NCBI RefSeq assembly: GCF_000956525.1
Contig: NZ_JYIW01000023.1
Coordinates: 124,001-188,000 of the forward strand
DNA from: Microbacterium oxydans
Lineage (GTDB): Bacteria > Actinomycetota > Actinomycetes > Actinomycetales > Microbacteriaceae
Reading direction: 5' to 3'
DNA: 64,000 nucleotides
Within the stretch, counting starts at the first letter, position 1; every line of letters starts with the position of its first letter. The notes under the pieces were generated by a model. It did not search any database, had not been told where the DNA came from, and worked only from the letters and a program-made list of their open reading frames with translations. Shown one piece after another: positions 46,091 through 54,952 of the stretch. Both the position numbers and the translations under genes were made by a program.

Positions 46091-46136
46091 ATATGAATCG
46101 TTTCATATCTTAGGGTCGACCGCACGGATCCGTCAA
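46091..46136 (-). promoter_or_regulatory. rhaI promoter and LacI-type operator
   Basis: On the minus strand TTGACG (46136-46131) and TAAGAT (46112-46107) are 18 bases apart. The palindrome ATATGAATCGTTTCATAT (46091-46108) overlaps the end of the -10 and covers the start site: a classic repressor block. The -35 lies on the stop codon of the kinase gene. Confidence 0.82.
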
Positions 46137-47428
46137 CCGTCGAGGCGTCCGCTCCCGACTCGGATCGACTCGAAGAGGTCGTCGTCGCCGACCTGGCCAC
46201 CCTTGAGCAGCAGCTCGATGCCATCGACCGCCGCATCGTCGCTGCGCGCGCGAAGCACCACGACATTCGCACCGGGGTTCGCCGCGATCGACACGCTCGC
46301 GATGCCCAGCGTGCGCACGACCCGGCTCGACGTGTCTCCGCCGCAGATGATCAAGCGGCGAGTCGCCGAGGCGGCCAGGGCGGCGTGGGCCACGGCTGTG
46401 GTCGCCGCAGCGATATCGGCGAGGACCTCGGTCGAATCCGCGAAGGCCGCCGCGCCTTCGGAGGAGAGGACGACACTGCGCCCGGCACGCAGCAGCTCGA
46501 TGACCTCGGGATGCAGCGCCGGATCGGGCGACAGCGGCAGCACCGCCCAGCCGGCGGACCTCGCTGCATCGACCTGTCGGCGGGTCTGCGGCGAGCGGCT
46601 GCCCGAGATCGCCAGGACCGGGCCCGCCGGCGCCGGCACCGCGGGCAGTGGTGTCGGGGTGTGTCCGAGCGCGAACGCCCTGCTGAGTCCGCCGGACCCG
46701 ATGGCGAAGAGCGGATGCTGTTCGGCGGCCAGCCGCGTCAAGGCATCGCCGATCAGCGCGAGGTGGGTGTCGTCGAGCGCGTCGAGCACGACCGCGGCAT
46801 CCGTCGAGCCGTCGATGGCGGTCGCGAGCGCACCCGCCGAGCTGTAGCCGGTGAGCGGCAGCCCGCCGATCGGCAGCCGAGTCTGGCGCGCGAGGTGGGC
46901 GACGAGATCGGAGTCGTCCATCGGGGTGGACGGATGCTGCGACATGGTCGGCTGCCGATCGAGACGGTGCACGACGCCGCCCTCGGCCGCGAAGTGATGC
47001 CCGAACACGGTGTACCGACCGAAGTCCGGCTGCGCGAACAGCACCGGCACCGTGCGTTCGCCGAAGATGTCGCGGGCGACCTCGATCACGCGTCCGATGC
47101 TGCCGATCGTGGGCGACGAGTCGGCGGTCGAGCAGGCCTTGTACTGGACGATCGCAGGGTGCAGCGTGCGCAGCGCCTCGAGCGCCGGTCGTACCTCGGC
47201 GTCGAGCGCATCCGGCGTGAGCGAGCGGGCGATGCCTGCGATGCCGATCACGGCATATGTCTCTGCGGCGCGATCGAGCGCCGCCTGCGACGGCGTGCCG
47301 ATGAAGAGGCATCCGCGCACGCCGTGGCGGGCGAACTGCAGCAGCACGTCGACGCTCCCGGTGACGTCATCGCCGTAGTAGCCGACGCTCGGCCCCGCCG
47401 ATGCGGCCGTCGCCGACTGCTCAGTCAC
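46133..47428 (-). CDS. Four-carbon acid sugar kinase family protein (DUF1537), 3-oxo-isoapionate kinase-like
   Basis: The 431-residue protein starts VGYYGDDVTGSVDVLLQFA, the N-terminal DUF1537 substrate motif (GDDxTG). Its C-terminal nucleotide domain has LAISGSRSPQTRRQV, LIICGGDTSS and LLLKGGQVGDDDLF (KGGxxG). Family members phosphorylate four-carbon acids, and OiaK phosphorylates 3-oxo-isoapionate in D-apionate catabolism. It overlaps the RuBisCO-like gene by eight bases, the same pairing as OiaK with its RuBisCO-like partner. GTG 47428 is chosen by that overlap. Confidence 0.85.
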   Translation of the reverse strand: MTEQSATAASAGPSVGYYGDDVTGSVDVLLQFARHGVRGCLFIGTPSQAALDRAAETYAVIGIAGIARSLTPDALDAEVRPALEALRTLHPAIVQYKACSTADSSPTIGSIGRVIEVARDIFGERTVPVLFAQPDFGRYTVFGHHFAAEGGVVHRLDRQPTMSQHPSTPMDDSDLVAHLARQTRLPIGGLPLTGYSSAGALATAIDGSTDAAVVLDALDDTHLALIGDALTRLAAEQHPLFAIGSGGLSRAFALGHTPTPLPAVPAPAGPVLAISGSRSPQTRRQVDAARSAGWAVLPLSPDPALHPEVIELLRAGRSVVLSSEGAAAFADSTEVLADIAAATTAVAHAALAASATRRLIICGGDTSSRVVRTLGIASVSIAANPGANVVVLRARSDDAAVDGIELLLKGGQVGDDDLFESIRVGSGRLDG

Positions 47429-48674
47429 GGACGGCCCCGAACCGCTCCGTCGCCCGACGGAGCTCCGGCGATGCGGCCAGGGCCTGGGCTGTGGACTCGC
47501 CGCGCTCTGCAGACGCCCACGCGGCGCGCATGCTCTCGACACCGGCGGCGGCGCCGTCGGGGTGCCCGTGGATGCCGCCGCCGGCGAGCACGAGCAGATC
47601 CGACGACCCGACCGCGCGATAGGTGGCGTGGGCGAGGCCGCCCCATTGTCCCGATGACAGCACCGGGACCGTCTCCGCGATGCCATCGAGCGGCGTGCGC
47701 ACGTCGGCGATCGAGGCGAGCACCTCGTCGTCCGACTCGTAGAACTTGTTCGAGATGCCGTTCGTGTGCAGATGATCGGCACCGCTCAACCGCGCGAGCT
47801 GCTGCCAGGCGCGGAACGAGAACCCGACCTGCGGCGAACGGCTGATCGCGCCGAACATCGCCCGGTGGCCGTGGATCGGCACCTGCGTGAAACGGCGGAC
47901 GTGCGCGAGCCCGGCGAGACCGACCATGTTGATGCACACCATGACGCAGGTGCCGCCGGCGGCGACGACCAGGTCATGGTTCGCTTCGAGCAGGTGGATG
48001 TCGTCGGTGATGTTGAACGCGTACATCGGCATCCGGCCGGTGCGGTCGGCATACCGATGCAGCACCGGCATCACCGCAGCCACACGATCGGCGAGTGGCG
48101 CGGACGGGCCGTTGCCCTGCAGCTCGTCGTCCTTGATGAAGTCGACGCCAGCCTCGGCGAGCTCGCCCACCACCTCGGCGAGCTCGGCGGGGGAGAGCCC
48201 GATGCTCGGCTTGACGATCGTGCCGATCATCGCGCCATCGGGTCGACCCATCCGCTCGCGAGTGCCGGCGAGGCCGAACTTCGGACCGCCGTAGCGCGCG
48301 GCGAACGCCGGTGGCAGGTCGAGGTCGGTGAGCTTGACGGCGGCGAGCTCCTTGATCTCGAAGAGGTTGCCGGCGACGGCCGCCTGCAGGTTCGGGATCG
48401 ATGGCCCGAAGTTGTCGAGGGGGAATCGCAGACGCATCCGCGCCCGTCGTCGAAGGGCGGGGTCGCCGACGGTGCCGGGCAGCGCGCTGTCGCCGGTGAG
48501 CGGAAGCTCTTCCAGGTCGACGACCTGGGCGGCGAAGCGGGCACGGACGGCATCCGATTCCCGCTCGACCCGCACGAAGGTACCTGTGGACTGCTCGCCG
48601 GCGAGCGTCTCGGCAGCCTGCATGAGGGGGAGAGACGTCTCGATGACATACGTGGCGGTGACGTGTTCGCTCAT
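47421..48674 (-). CDS. RuBisCO-like protein (form IV), candidate 3-oxo-isoapionate-4-phosphate decarboxylase
   Basis: The 417-residue protein has the RuBisCO large-subunit fold: N-terminal GEQSTGTFV; IGTIVKPSIGLSP (Lys155); DFIKDDEL with Lys181, Asp183, Glu184 at the carbamate/Mg site; His268/His270 in IHGHRAMFG. The second active-site Lys of true RuBisCO (KPK) is Ser in KPSIG, and the SGG phosphate loop is SSGQWGG, so it should not fix CO2. Paired with a DUF1537 kinase, it fits the RuBisCO-like enzymes of D-apionate catabolism. Four bases after the GH127 gene. Confidence 0.88.
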   Translation of the reverse strand: MSEHVTATYVIETSLPLMQAAETLAGEQSTGTFVRVERESDAVRARFAAQVVDLEELPLTGDSALPGTVGDPALRRRARMRLRFPLDNFGPSIPNLQAAVAGNLFEIKELAAVKLTDLDLPPAFAARYGGPKFGLAGTRERMGRPDGAMIGTIVKPSIGLSPAELAEVVGELAEAGVDFIKDDELQGNGPSAPLADRVAAVMPVLHRYADRTGRMPMYAFNITDDIHLLEANHDLVVAAGGTCVMVCINMVGLAGLAHVRRFTQVPIHGHRAMFGAISRSPQVGFSFRAWQQLARLSGADHLHTNGISNKFYESDDEVLASIADVRTPLDGIAETVPVLSSGQWGGLAHATYRAVGSSDLLVLAGGGIHGHPDGAAAGVESMRAAWASAERGESTAQALAASPELRRATERFGAVRD

Positions 48675-48678
48675 CGGA

Positions 48679-50661
48679 TCACCAGACGATCGGGAGCCAG
48701 ACCGACATCTCGCCGGGGCCGCGGTTGCCCCAGGCGAAGTACGGCACCAGTCGAGCGGTGATCTCGGTCAGCGGCTGCGCGTCGAGGTCGGCGTAGAGGG
48801 CGTCGTCGGTCGTGCCGGGGAGCACGGCGAGCGTCGTCGTCAGCGCGATGAGCCGCTGGCCCTCGATCTCCGTGGTCTCGGTGCCGAACGCGGTGCCGCG
48901 GCGGAGTGCCGCCTGTTCGAGCAGCACATCGCCGGGCAGATCGGCCTCCTCGATGCAGTACACGATGGGTCCGCGCTGCACGGCGACCTGGTTCGCGGCC
49001 TCCTCGGCGAGACGGTGGGCGCGCAGCATCCGCACCGGCATCGGCAGGTCGAGCACGATCACGTCGCCCACTGCGAGCGGTCGATCGATCGTCGTGTACT
49101 CGCCGGCTGCGGCGACCGACACGACCTCCCCGGCGACCGTCAGGGCGGCGCCGGACGTCCAGCCTGGGATGCGCAGGTGCAGCGGCATGCCGCCGGACTG
49201 CGCCTCGGTCACGGTGAATTCGATACGCCCGTCCCACGGGTAGTCGCTGTGCTCACGGAGCCCGAGCACACGGCCGTCGTCGAGGGCGCCGCGCAGCTCG
49301 CTGCCGCCGTAGAGATGCACGTACAACCCGTCGGCGGCGACGGATGCCGCGCGCTCGTGCAGTCGCGACAGCGTCCGCGCCGTGTTCGGCGGGCAGCAGA
49401 AGCAGCTCAGGTACCGCTCGCGCAGCCGCTCGTCGGACTTCGGCGGTGCGGGCACCGGATGCAGTCCCGTGTCGCCAGCCCGGCGCAGCTCGAACGGCAG
49501 CTCGCGCACCTGGCGCAACGGGTTCGTGTAGAAGTACGCAGAGCCGTCGAGGCTGATACCGGCGAGCAGTGCGTTGAAGGAGATCTGCTCGATCACGTCG
49601 GCGAACCGCGCCGCACCGGTGAGCGCCAGCATCCGCTCCGCCCACAGGATCATGCCGATGTTCGCGCACGACTCTGCATGCGCTGTCGTGTGCGGCAGCT
49701 GGTAGGCGCGGCCGTAGGCCTGATGCACTCGGCTGATCTGCTCCTGCCACGGGTGGCCGTCCGGCGAGGCCCCGTCGTACAGTGCGCCGCATCCGCCGGT
49801 GATGTAGAGCTTCGTGTCGATCACGTCGTCCCACAGCCGCTCGAGCACCTCGATGAGGTCGGCGTCGCCGGTCTCGAGCGCGAGGTCGGCGAGGCCCGCA
49901 TAGAGGTAGTTGGCGCGGACCGCGTGCCCGGCGACCACGTACTGGTCGCGCACGGGGAGGCGGTCCTGGTTGTCGTCGCCGCCCTCGAACTCGTCGCGGA
50001 CGCGAAGGAACGCCTGGGCGAGTGCGAGCCAGCGGCGGTCATCCGTCGTGCGGTACAGCTCGATCACGGCCATGTAGTGCGAAGGGCAGATCGCGCTGCG
50101 AGCGAGCTCGACCGGCTTGTGCTCGGCGAGACCCTCGAGGTAGCCCGCAGCGCGCACGGCGACATCGAGCAGCAGCGTCGAGCCGGTGACCTCGTGGTGC
50201 CGCACGCACATCGTGATGAGGTGTCCGAGGTTGTAGGTCTCGAAGTGGAAGCGGTCGGCGAGCTCGGTGGCCGTGGCGGGGCCGAGCGCGGCGATCAGGG
50301 TCGGCGTGTGCAGGTATCCGTCGGCGCGCTGCACCGAGGCGATGAGCTCGGCGAGCGTCTCGACGGTCTCGGCCAGCCAGGGTTCCGGCTGGAGTTCGAG
50401 CTGCGCGATCGCAGCTTCCATCCATTTGTAGACATCGCCGTCCATGAACGGCGGACCGACGTGCTCGCCCGGTTCGAGTCCAGCCGCGATGCGGAAGTTG
50501 CGCAGACCGTTGCTGACCGCGGGGTCGCTCAGCGACTGCCACATGGTCGGCACGGTCGTCGAGCGCGTGCGCTCCTGCACACCGCCCCAGAACCCGCTGG
50601 CCCATCGAGCGGCGTCCGCGGTCAGCGGGGTCAGTGCGCGCTGTCGCGTGTCCGTGGTCAT
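48679..50661 (-). CDS. Glycoside hydrolase family 127 (DUF1680), beta-L-arabinofuranosidase-like
   Basis: The 660-residue protein has (alpha/alpha)6 barrel motifs. AESCANIGMILW and CFCCPPNTARTL contain the Glu, Cys and Cys-Cys residues that form the zinc/thiol active site of GH127. No signal peptide is present, so the substrate is imported. GH127 includes beta-L-arabinofuranosidases and, as I recall, an aceric-acid hydrolase acting on rhamnogalacturonan II; linkage here is unproven. ATG 50661 overlaps the racemase-like stop (ATGA). Confidence 0.88.
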   Translation of the reverse strand: MTTDTRQRALTPLTADAARWASGFWGGVQERTRSTTVPTMWQSLSDPAVSNGLRNFRIAAGLEPGEHVGPPFMDGDVYKWMEAAIAQLELQPEPWLAETVETLAELIASVQRADGYLHTPTLIAALGPATATELADRFHFETYNLGHLITMCVRHHEVTGSTLLLDVAVRAAGYLEGLAEHKPVELARSAICPSHYMAVIELYRTTDDRRWLALAQAFLRVRDEFEGGDDNQDRLPVRDQYVVAGHAVRANYLYAGLADLALETGDADLIEVLERLWDDVIDTKLYITGGCGALYDGASPDGHPWQEQISRVHQAYGRAYQLPHTTAHAESCANIGMILWAERMLALTGAARFADVIEQISFNALLAGISLDGSAYFYTNPLRQVRELPFELRRAGDTGLHPVPAPPKSDERLRERYLSCFCCPPNTARTLSRLHERAASVAADGLYVHLYGGSELRGALDDGRVLGLREHSDYPWDGRIEFTVTEAQSGGMPLHLRIPGWTSGAALTVAGEVVSVAAAGEYTTIDRPLAVGDVIVLDLPMPVRMLRAHRLAEEAANQVAVQRGPIVYCIEEADLPGDVLLEQAALRRGTAFGTETTEIEGQRLIALTTTLAVLPGTTDDALYADLDAQPLTEITARLVPYFAWGNRGPGEMSVWLPIVW

Positions 50662-51338
50662 CGGAGGTCTCCCTCTGTCGTCGTCGCGGCTCGTGCGGCG
50701 ATCAGCTCGCCCAGCCGAGCGATGCCCGGCTCGATGCTGGTGAGCACCGGGACGTCGACGCGGACGCGCTCGGCGGCAGAGGCCATCGACGCCTGCGCCA
50801 GCACCACGACATCGGCTCCGGCTGCGAGTCGTTCGATGGCCGAGGCGACGAGCCGGTCGTGCAGCGGACGGTCGCCACCCGAGACGGCGGCGAACGCGCC
50901 GTCGACGACCTCCTCGACGATGATCGGCTCGACGCCGGTCAGGGCAGCCCGCTCGCGCAGCAGCGCGACGGTCGGGGTGAGCGTGGTCGGCAGCGTCGCG
51001 ATCACGGCGATCCGCGCTCCGATGTGCACGGCCTGATCGGCCATCGCCTCGTCGATGCGCAGCACCGGGATGCCTGCACGTGCTGCGGTCTGCGCGGCGT
51101 AGCCCGAGATCGACGAGCACGTCAGCATCAGCACGTCGGCGCCCGCGTCGCGGGCCGCCTCGGCCAGATGCGCGAGTCGATCGGCGACGGATGCCGCGAG
51201 CTCGGCGTCGCCGAGATCGGCGACGATGCGGTCGTCGAGGTAGTTCACGACGGTCGCGTCGGGCAGGACCGCGCGTGCGCGCTCGGTGACCGGCGGGATC
51301 ACGACCGCGCCGGTGTGCAGGAAGGCGATGCGGGTCAT
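50658..51338 (-). CDS. Asp/Glu/hydantoin racemase-superfamily protein with one active-site Cys
   Basis: The 226-residue protein begins MTRIAFLHTGAVV and has the first catalytic motif LMLTCSSISGYA (Cys near 73). At the second position, where racemases have a Cys, it has VVLAQASMASAA. A single Cys is characteristic of decarboxylases or isomerases in this superfamily rather than racemases. It sits between GH78 and GH127 with ATGA overlaps at both ends, so it belongs to the glycan pathway; reaction unknown. Confidence 0.78.
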   Translation of the reverse strand: MTRIAFLHTGAVVIPPVTERARAVLPDATVVNYLDDRIVADLGDAELAASVADRLAHLAEAARDAGADVLMLTCSSISGYAAQTAARAGIPVLRIDEAMADQAVHIGARIAVIATLPTTLTPTVALLRERAALTGVEPIIVEEVVDGAFAAVSGGDRPLHDRLVASAIERLAAGADVVVLAQASMASAAERVRVDVPVLTSIEPGIARLGELIAARAATTTEGDLR

Positions 51339-53941
51339 GCCGACACCTCCTCGGCGAGGGTGAGGGAACGCGTGTGGATGCCGTGCCCCACCGTCTCCTC
51401 CGGCTGCCCCGGCAGGGAGAGGATGCCGGTGGTGCCGACCGGGAGCTCGGCCGTCACGTGCAGCGCACCGTCGCGGATCAGCCACGAGACCGAGGCCTCG
51501 CCGTACGGCGTGCGGTGCCTGGCCGAGGCCGAGGTGAGTCCGCCACCGGGGCGCGGCGCGACGCGGATGCGGCGGTACCCGGGCGAGTCAGGGGCGAGCC
51601 CTGCGACGACGCGGTGCATCCAGTCGACCACCGCACCGAGGGCGTAGTGGTTGAACGAGGTCATCGAGCCTGGGTTGACCGAGCCGTCCGGCCGCATCGA
51701 ATCCCAGCGCTCCCAGACCGTGGTCGCTCCCATGCCGACCTGGTAGAGCCACGACGGGCACTCCTTCTCGAGCAGCAGGTCGTACGCGGCGTCGAGCTGG
51801 CCGTTGGCGCTCAGCGCATCGGTCACGAGCGGGGTGCCGACGAACCCGGTGCCGATGCGGTTGCCGCCCGCGTGCACGAGTTCGGCGAGCCGTGCGGCTG
51901 CCGGTGCGCGCAGCTCATCGGGCAGCAGGTCGAACTGCAGTGCGACCGCGTAGGCGGTCTGCGCATCCGATGTCATCCGACCGCCGGGGAGCACGTAGGC
52001 GCCGATGAACGCCGCCTTCGCCTCCGCCGCGATGGTGCCGTAGGTCTCGGCATCCGCGGTCCTGCCCAAGGTCGCCGCCATCTCGGCGACCAGTCGGGCG
52101 GAGTACGCGAAATACCCGGAGGCGACGAGGAATCGATCGGTCTTCGCGCGGGACGGATGCTGCGGGGGAGCATCCGGGTCGAGCCAGTCGCCGAGCTGGA
52201 ACCCGGTGTCCCAGAGGCGCGACGGCCCTGCGATCTCGGCCTGCAGATCGACCCAGGCACTGGCGCTGTCGAACTGCGCCCGCAGCACGCCCTCGTCGCC
52301 GAAGCGCTGGTGCAGCGTCCACGGCACGATCGTCGCCGCGTCGCCCCAGGCCGCCCCTGGGCGCTGCGGGTTCCACATCGAGTCGGCCGGGATCACCGGT
52401 ACGTACCAGGGCACGGTGCCGTCGGGCAGCTGCTCGGCGGCGAGGTCGCGGAGCCAGCCCGCCAGCATGCCGGAGGAGTCGTAGAGGAAGGATGCCGCCG
52501 GCGTGAACACCTGGATGTCACCGGTCCACCCGAGGCGCTCGTCGCGCTGCGGGCAGTCCGAGGGGATGTCGACGAAGTTGCCGCGCATGCCCCACACCAC
52601 GTTCTCGTGCAGGCGGTCGAGCTGAGGGTTCGACGAGGCGAACCAGCCGGTGCGCTCCATGTCGGTGTGCAGCACCCGCGCGATCAGGGCGCCGTTCGCG
52701 GCATCCGTATCGAGATCGCCGGGCCAGCCGTCCACCTCGACGTAGCGGAAGCCGTGATATGTGAAGCGCGGCTCCCACTCCTCGCCGCCGTCGCGGCCGG
52801 CGAAGGTGTAGACGTCGGTCGAGATCGCGTCGCGCAGCGGACGGGTGTAGAGCTCGTCGTCCTGCAGCACCTCCGCGGTGCGCAGGGTGACGGTGGTGCC
52901 GGCCGGGGCGGTGGCGCGAAGCCGCACGACGCCGACGAGATTCTGGCCGAAGTCGAGCACGCGCTTGCCGGAGGGGGCGCGCAGCACGGCGATCGGCTGC
53001 ACCTCCTCGGTCACCCGCACGGGAGGGCCGGTCGGGGCGACGAGCGTTGAGCGATCGCGTCGACGCAGCTGCACGCGGCTCCACGCGCTGTCGTCGTAGC
53101 CGGCGCTGCTCCAGCCCGGAAGCTCCTCGCGGGCGTCGTAGACCTCGCCGTCGTAGAGGCCGGACCGGATGATCGGGCTCCGCGCCGCCTTCCACCGGGT
53201 GTCGGTCGCGATGGTCTCCGTCGAGCCGTCGGCGTAGCGCAGTTCGAGCTGACCGATGAAGGAGAGGTCGTCGCCGAACACGTTGCGGAAGCCGCCGCGC
53301 CAACCCAGACGCCCGCGGTACCAGCCGTCGCCGAGCCAGGCGCCGATCGCGTTGTCGCCCTCGGCGAGCAGCTCGGTCACGTCGTACGTGGTGTAGCGCA
53401 GGCGCTCGCGGTACACCGTCCAGCCGGGGGCGAGCACGTCGGAGCCGACCCGCTCGCCGTTGATCTCGGCCTGGAAGAGACCGTGGGCCGAGGCGTAGAG
53501 CCGTGCGCTGACGAGCCCTGGACGCACGGCGAAGTCGCGACGGACGAGCGAGGGGCGACGGTCGTCGCGCATCGGGTTCTCGTTCCAGATTGCGCCGATG
53601 GGGCCGGCTGACCAGTCCTCCGGATGCAGCAGACCGGTCTCGACCGTCGACCACGGGCCGGGTTCGCTCCAGCCGCCGTCATCGCCGCGCACCTGCACCC
53701 GCACGGATGCAGTGGCTCGCGAGGGGAGGGCCGGCGCTGGCCACGGCACGAGGACCTGCTCGTCGGATTCGACCTCGAAGGTCGAGGTCGATCCTGTGGC
53801 GGCCACCTCGACGCGGTATGCCGTCTGCGACCATCCGATCGGAGCGCTCTCGACGAACCAGGAGAGGCGCGGGGCCGGCTCGCCGATGCCGATGGGCTCG
53901 CGGTGGTGCTCGAAGCGAGCGGCGGATACGGTGGCCGGCAT
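51335..53941 (-). CDS. Alpha-L-rhamnosidase, GH78
   Basis: The 868-residue protein has the GH78 domain order: N-terminal beta-sandwiches (PRLSWFVES; RPSLVRRDF; GERVGSDVLAPGWTVY), the (alpha/alpha)6 catalytic domain with DIPSDCPQRDERLGWTGD holding the general-acid residue, and a C-terminal sandwich (SVNPGSMTSFNHYALGAVVDWM). No signal peptide, so it releases L-rhamnose from imported oligosaccharides or glycosides. First gene of the leftward operon GH78-racemase-GH127-RuBisCO-like-kinase; a LacI-type palindrome lies 20 bases before its ATG. Confidence 0.93.
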   Translation of the reverse strand: MPATVSAARFEHHREPIGIGEPAPRLSWFVESAPIGWSQTAYRVEVAATGSTSTFEVESDEQVLVPWPAPALPSRATASVRVQVRGDDGGWSEPGPWSTVETGLLHPEDWSAGPIGAIWNENPMRDDRRPSLVRRDFAVRPGLVSARLYASAHGLFQAEINGERVGSDVLAPGWTVYRERLRYTTYDVTELLAEGDNAIGAWLGDGWYRGRLGWRGGFRNVFGDDLSFIGQLELRYADGSTETIATDTRWKAARSPIIRSGLYDGEVYDAREELPGWSSAGYDDSAWSRVQLRRRDRSTLVAPTGPPVRVTEEVQPIAVLRAPSGKRVLDFGQNLVGVVRLRATAPAGTTVTLRTAEVLQDDELYTRPLRDAISTDVYTFAGRDGGEEWEPRFTYHGFRYVEVDGWPGDLDTDAANGALIARVLHTDMERTGWFASSNPQLDRLHENVVWGMRGNFVDIPSDCPQRDERLGWTGDIQVFTPAASFLYDSSGMLAGWLRDLAAEQLPDGTVPWYVPVIPADSMWNPQRPGAAWGDAATIVPWTLHQRFGDEGVLRAQFDSASAWVDLQAEIAGPSRLWDTGFQLGDWLDPDAPPQHPSRAKTDRFLVASGYFAYSARLVAEMAATLGRTADAETYGTIAAEAKAAFIGAYVLPGGRMTSDAQTAYAVALQFDLLPDELRAPAAARLAELVHAGGNRIGTGFVGTPLVTDALSANGQLDAAYDLLLEKECPSWLYQVGMGATTVWERWDSMRPDGSVNPGSMTSFNHYALGAVVDWMHRVVAGLAPDSPGYRRIRVAPRPGGGLTSASARHRTPYGEASVSWLIRDGALHVTAELPVGTTGILSLPGQPEETVGHGIHTRSLTLAEEVSA

Positions 53942-53956
53942 TGGACACTCCCAAGA

Positions 53957-54027
53957 TTTCGAAACGTTTCAGAGTCGCCCGCAAGGCGATTGCGGGACGA
54001 AGCAGGATAGAATTGTGACGTTTCAAT
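53957..54027. promoter_or_regulatory. Two LacI-type operators in the GH78/SDR divergent promoter
   Basis: GAAACGTTTC (53961-53970) is a perfect palindrome upstream of GH78. ATTGTGACGTTTCAAT (54012-54027) sits on the start region of the rightward SDR gene, just after a TAGAAT -10 (54008-54013); it is the exact reverse complement of the site upstream of the first lacI. A 7-bp hairpin (53978-53996) lies between them. Confidence 0.78.
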
Positions 54028-54087
54028 ACTAGGGCATCGAGCTCGCATCGGTCGATGCTCGTGCCAGACTCGGACACGGAGGTCCAC

Positions 54088-54918
54088 ATGGTGATCGCAG
54101 TCACTGGAAGCAACGGCACGCTCGGTCGCGCCACGGTCGAGCGGCTGCGCGCCACCGGCGCCGAGGTGCTCGGCTTCGACCTCGCCGGCACGCCGGGCGT
54201 CGGCTTCACACGCGTCGACCTGGCGGACTACGGGCAGACGCTCGACGCGTTCCTCGGCGTGACCGCACGGCACGAGGGCATCGAGGCGCTCGTGCATCTC
54301 GCGGCGGTCCCGGTGAACGGGCTCATCCCCGACGCTGCGACCTTCGAGAACAACATGCTCGCCTCCTCGCACGTGCTGCTCGCCGCGCACCGCGCCGGCA
54401 TCCGCACGGTCATCCTCGCCTCGAGCATCACGGCCATGGGCTTCCCGTTCGACGTCGCACCGCCAGCGCTCCCCGTCGACGAGACCTACACCCGCGCGTT
54501 CAACACCTACGGCCTCGGCAAGGTGGTGGAGGAGGCCATGGCCGCGCAACTGGCCGGCTGGCGCCCCGACACCTCGATCACTGCGCTGCGGTTCACGAAC
54601 GTCGTGGCCCCGGACGCATACGGCACGTTCGAGTCCGCGGCCGAGCCCGACTACCGCCGCGACCTCATCGGATCCTGGATCGACGCACGAGATGGCGCCC
54701 GCGCCGTCGAACTCGCACTCGCCGGCGCGACGCCCGGGTTCCGCGTGTACAACGTCGCGGCGCCCGGATCCGGCAATGCCGCTCCCAGTCGCGAACTCGC
54801 CGCGCGGTGGTTCCCCGGTGTTCCGGTGGCCGACGACCTCGGCGAGTTCGAGTCGCTCATGTCGACCCGCCGCATCCAGGACGAGCTCGGCTTCCGCGCC
54901 GAGCACGACTGGCGCTGA
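54088..54918 (+). CDS. NAD-dependent epimerase/dehydratase (SDR), uronate-dehydrogenase-like
   Basis: The 276-residue protein has VIAVTGSNGTLGRATVERL (TGxxGxxG), LVHLAAVPVNG, and YGLGKVVEEA with the catalytic Tyr and Lys. Overall it resembles uronate/aldose dehydrogenases, which oxidise C1 of a sugar to a lactone. With a lactonase-like gene at the window edge, it could supply sugar lactone; inference only. ATG 54088 with ACGGAGG upstream. Divergent from GH78 and under a LacI-type operator. Confidence 0.8.
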   Translation: MVIAVTGSNGTLGRATVERLRATGAEVLGFDLAGTPGVGFTRVDLADYGQTLDAFLGVTARHEGIEALVHLAAVPVNGLIPDAATFENNMLASSHVLLAAHRAGIRTVILASSITAMGFPFDVAPPALPVDETYTRAFNTYGLGKVVEEAMAAQLAGWRPDTSITALRFTNVVAPDAYGTFESAAEPDYRRDLIGSWIDARDGARAVELALAGATPGFRVYNVAAPGSGNAAPSRELAARWFPGVPVADDLGEFESLMSTRRIQDELGFRAEHDWR

Positions 54919-54952
54919 CGTCCCGCGCCTCCCCCGCGGGTCCCGGGTCCGC

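Noticed and set aside
45075..46113. Reading frames opposite rhaI that look like extended proteins
   Set aside because: Antisense shadows of a clearly identified isomerase gene.
47421..48674. True CO2-fixing RuBisCO
   Set aside because: The KPK lysine is replaced (KPS) and the SGG loop is altered, so it is a RuBisCO-like protein.
48328..51036. 902-residue open frame opposite the GH127 and RuBisCO-like genes
   Set aside because: A product of GC-rich third positions; His/Arg/Asp-rich composition and no motifs.
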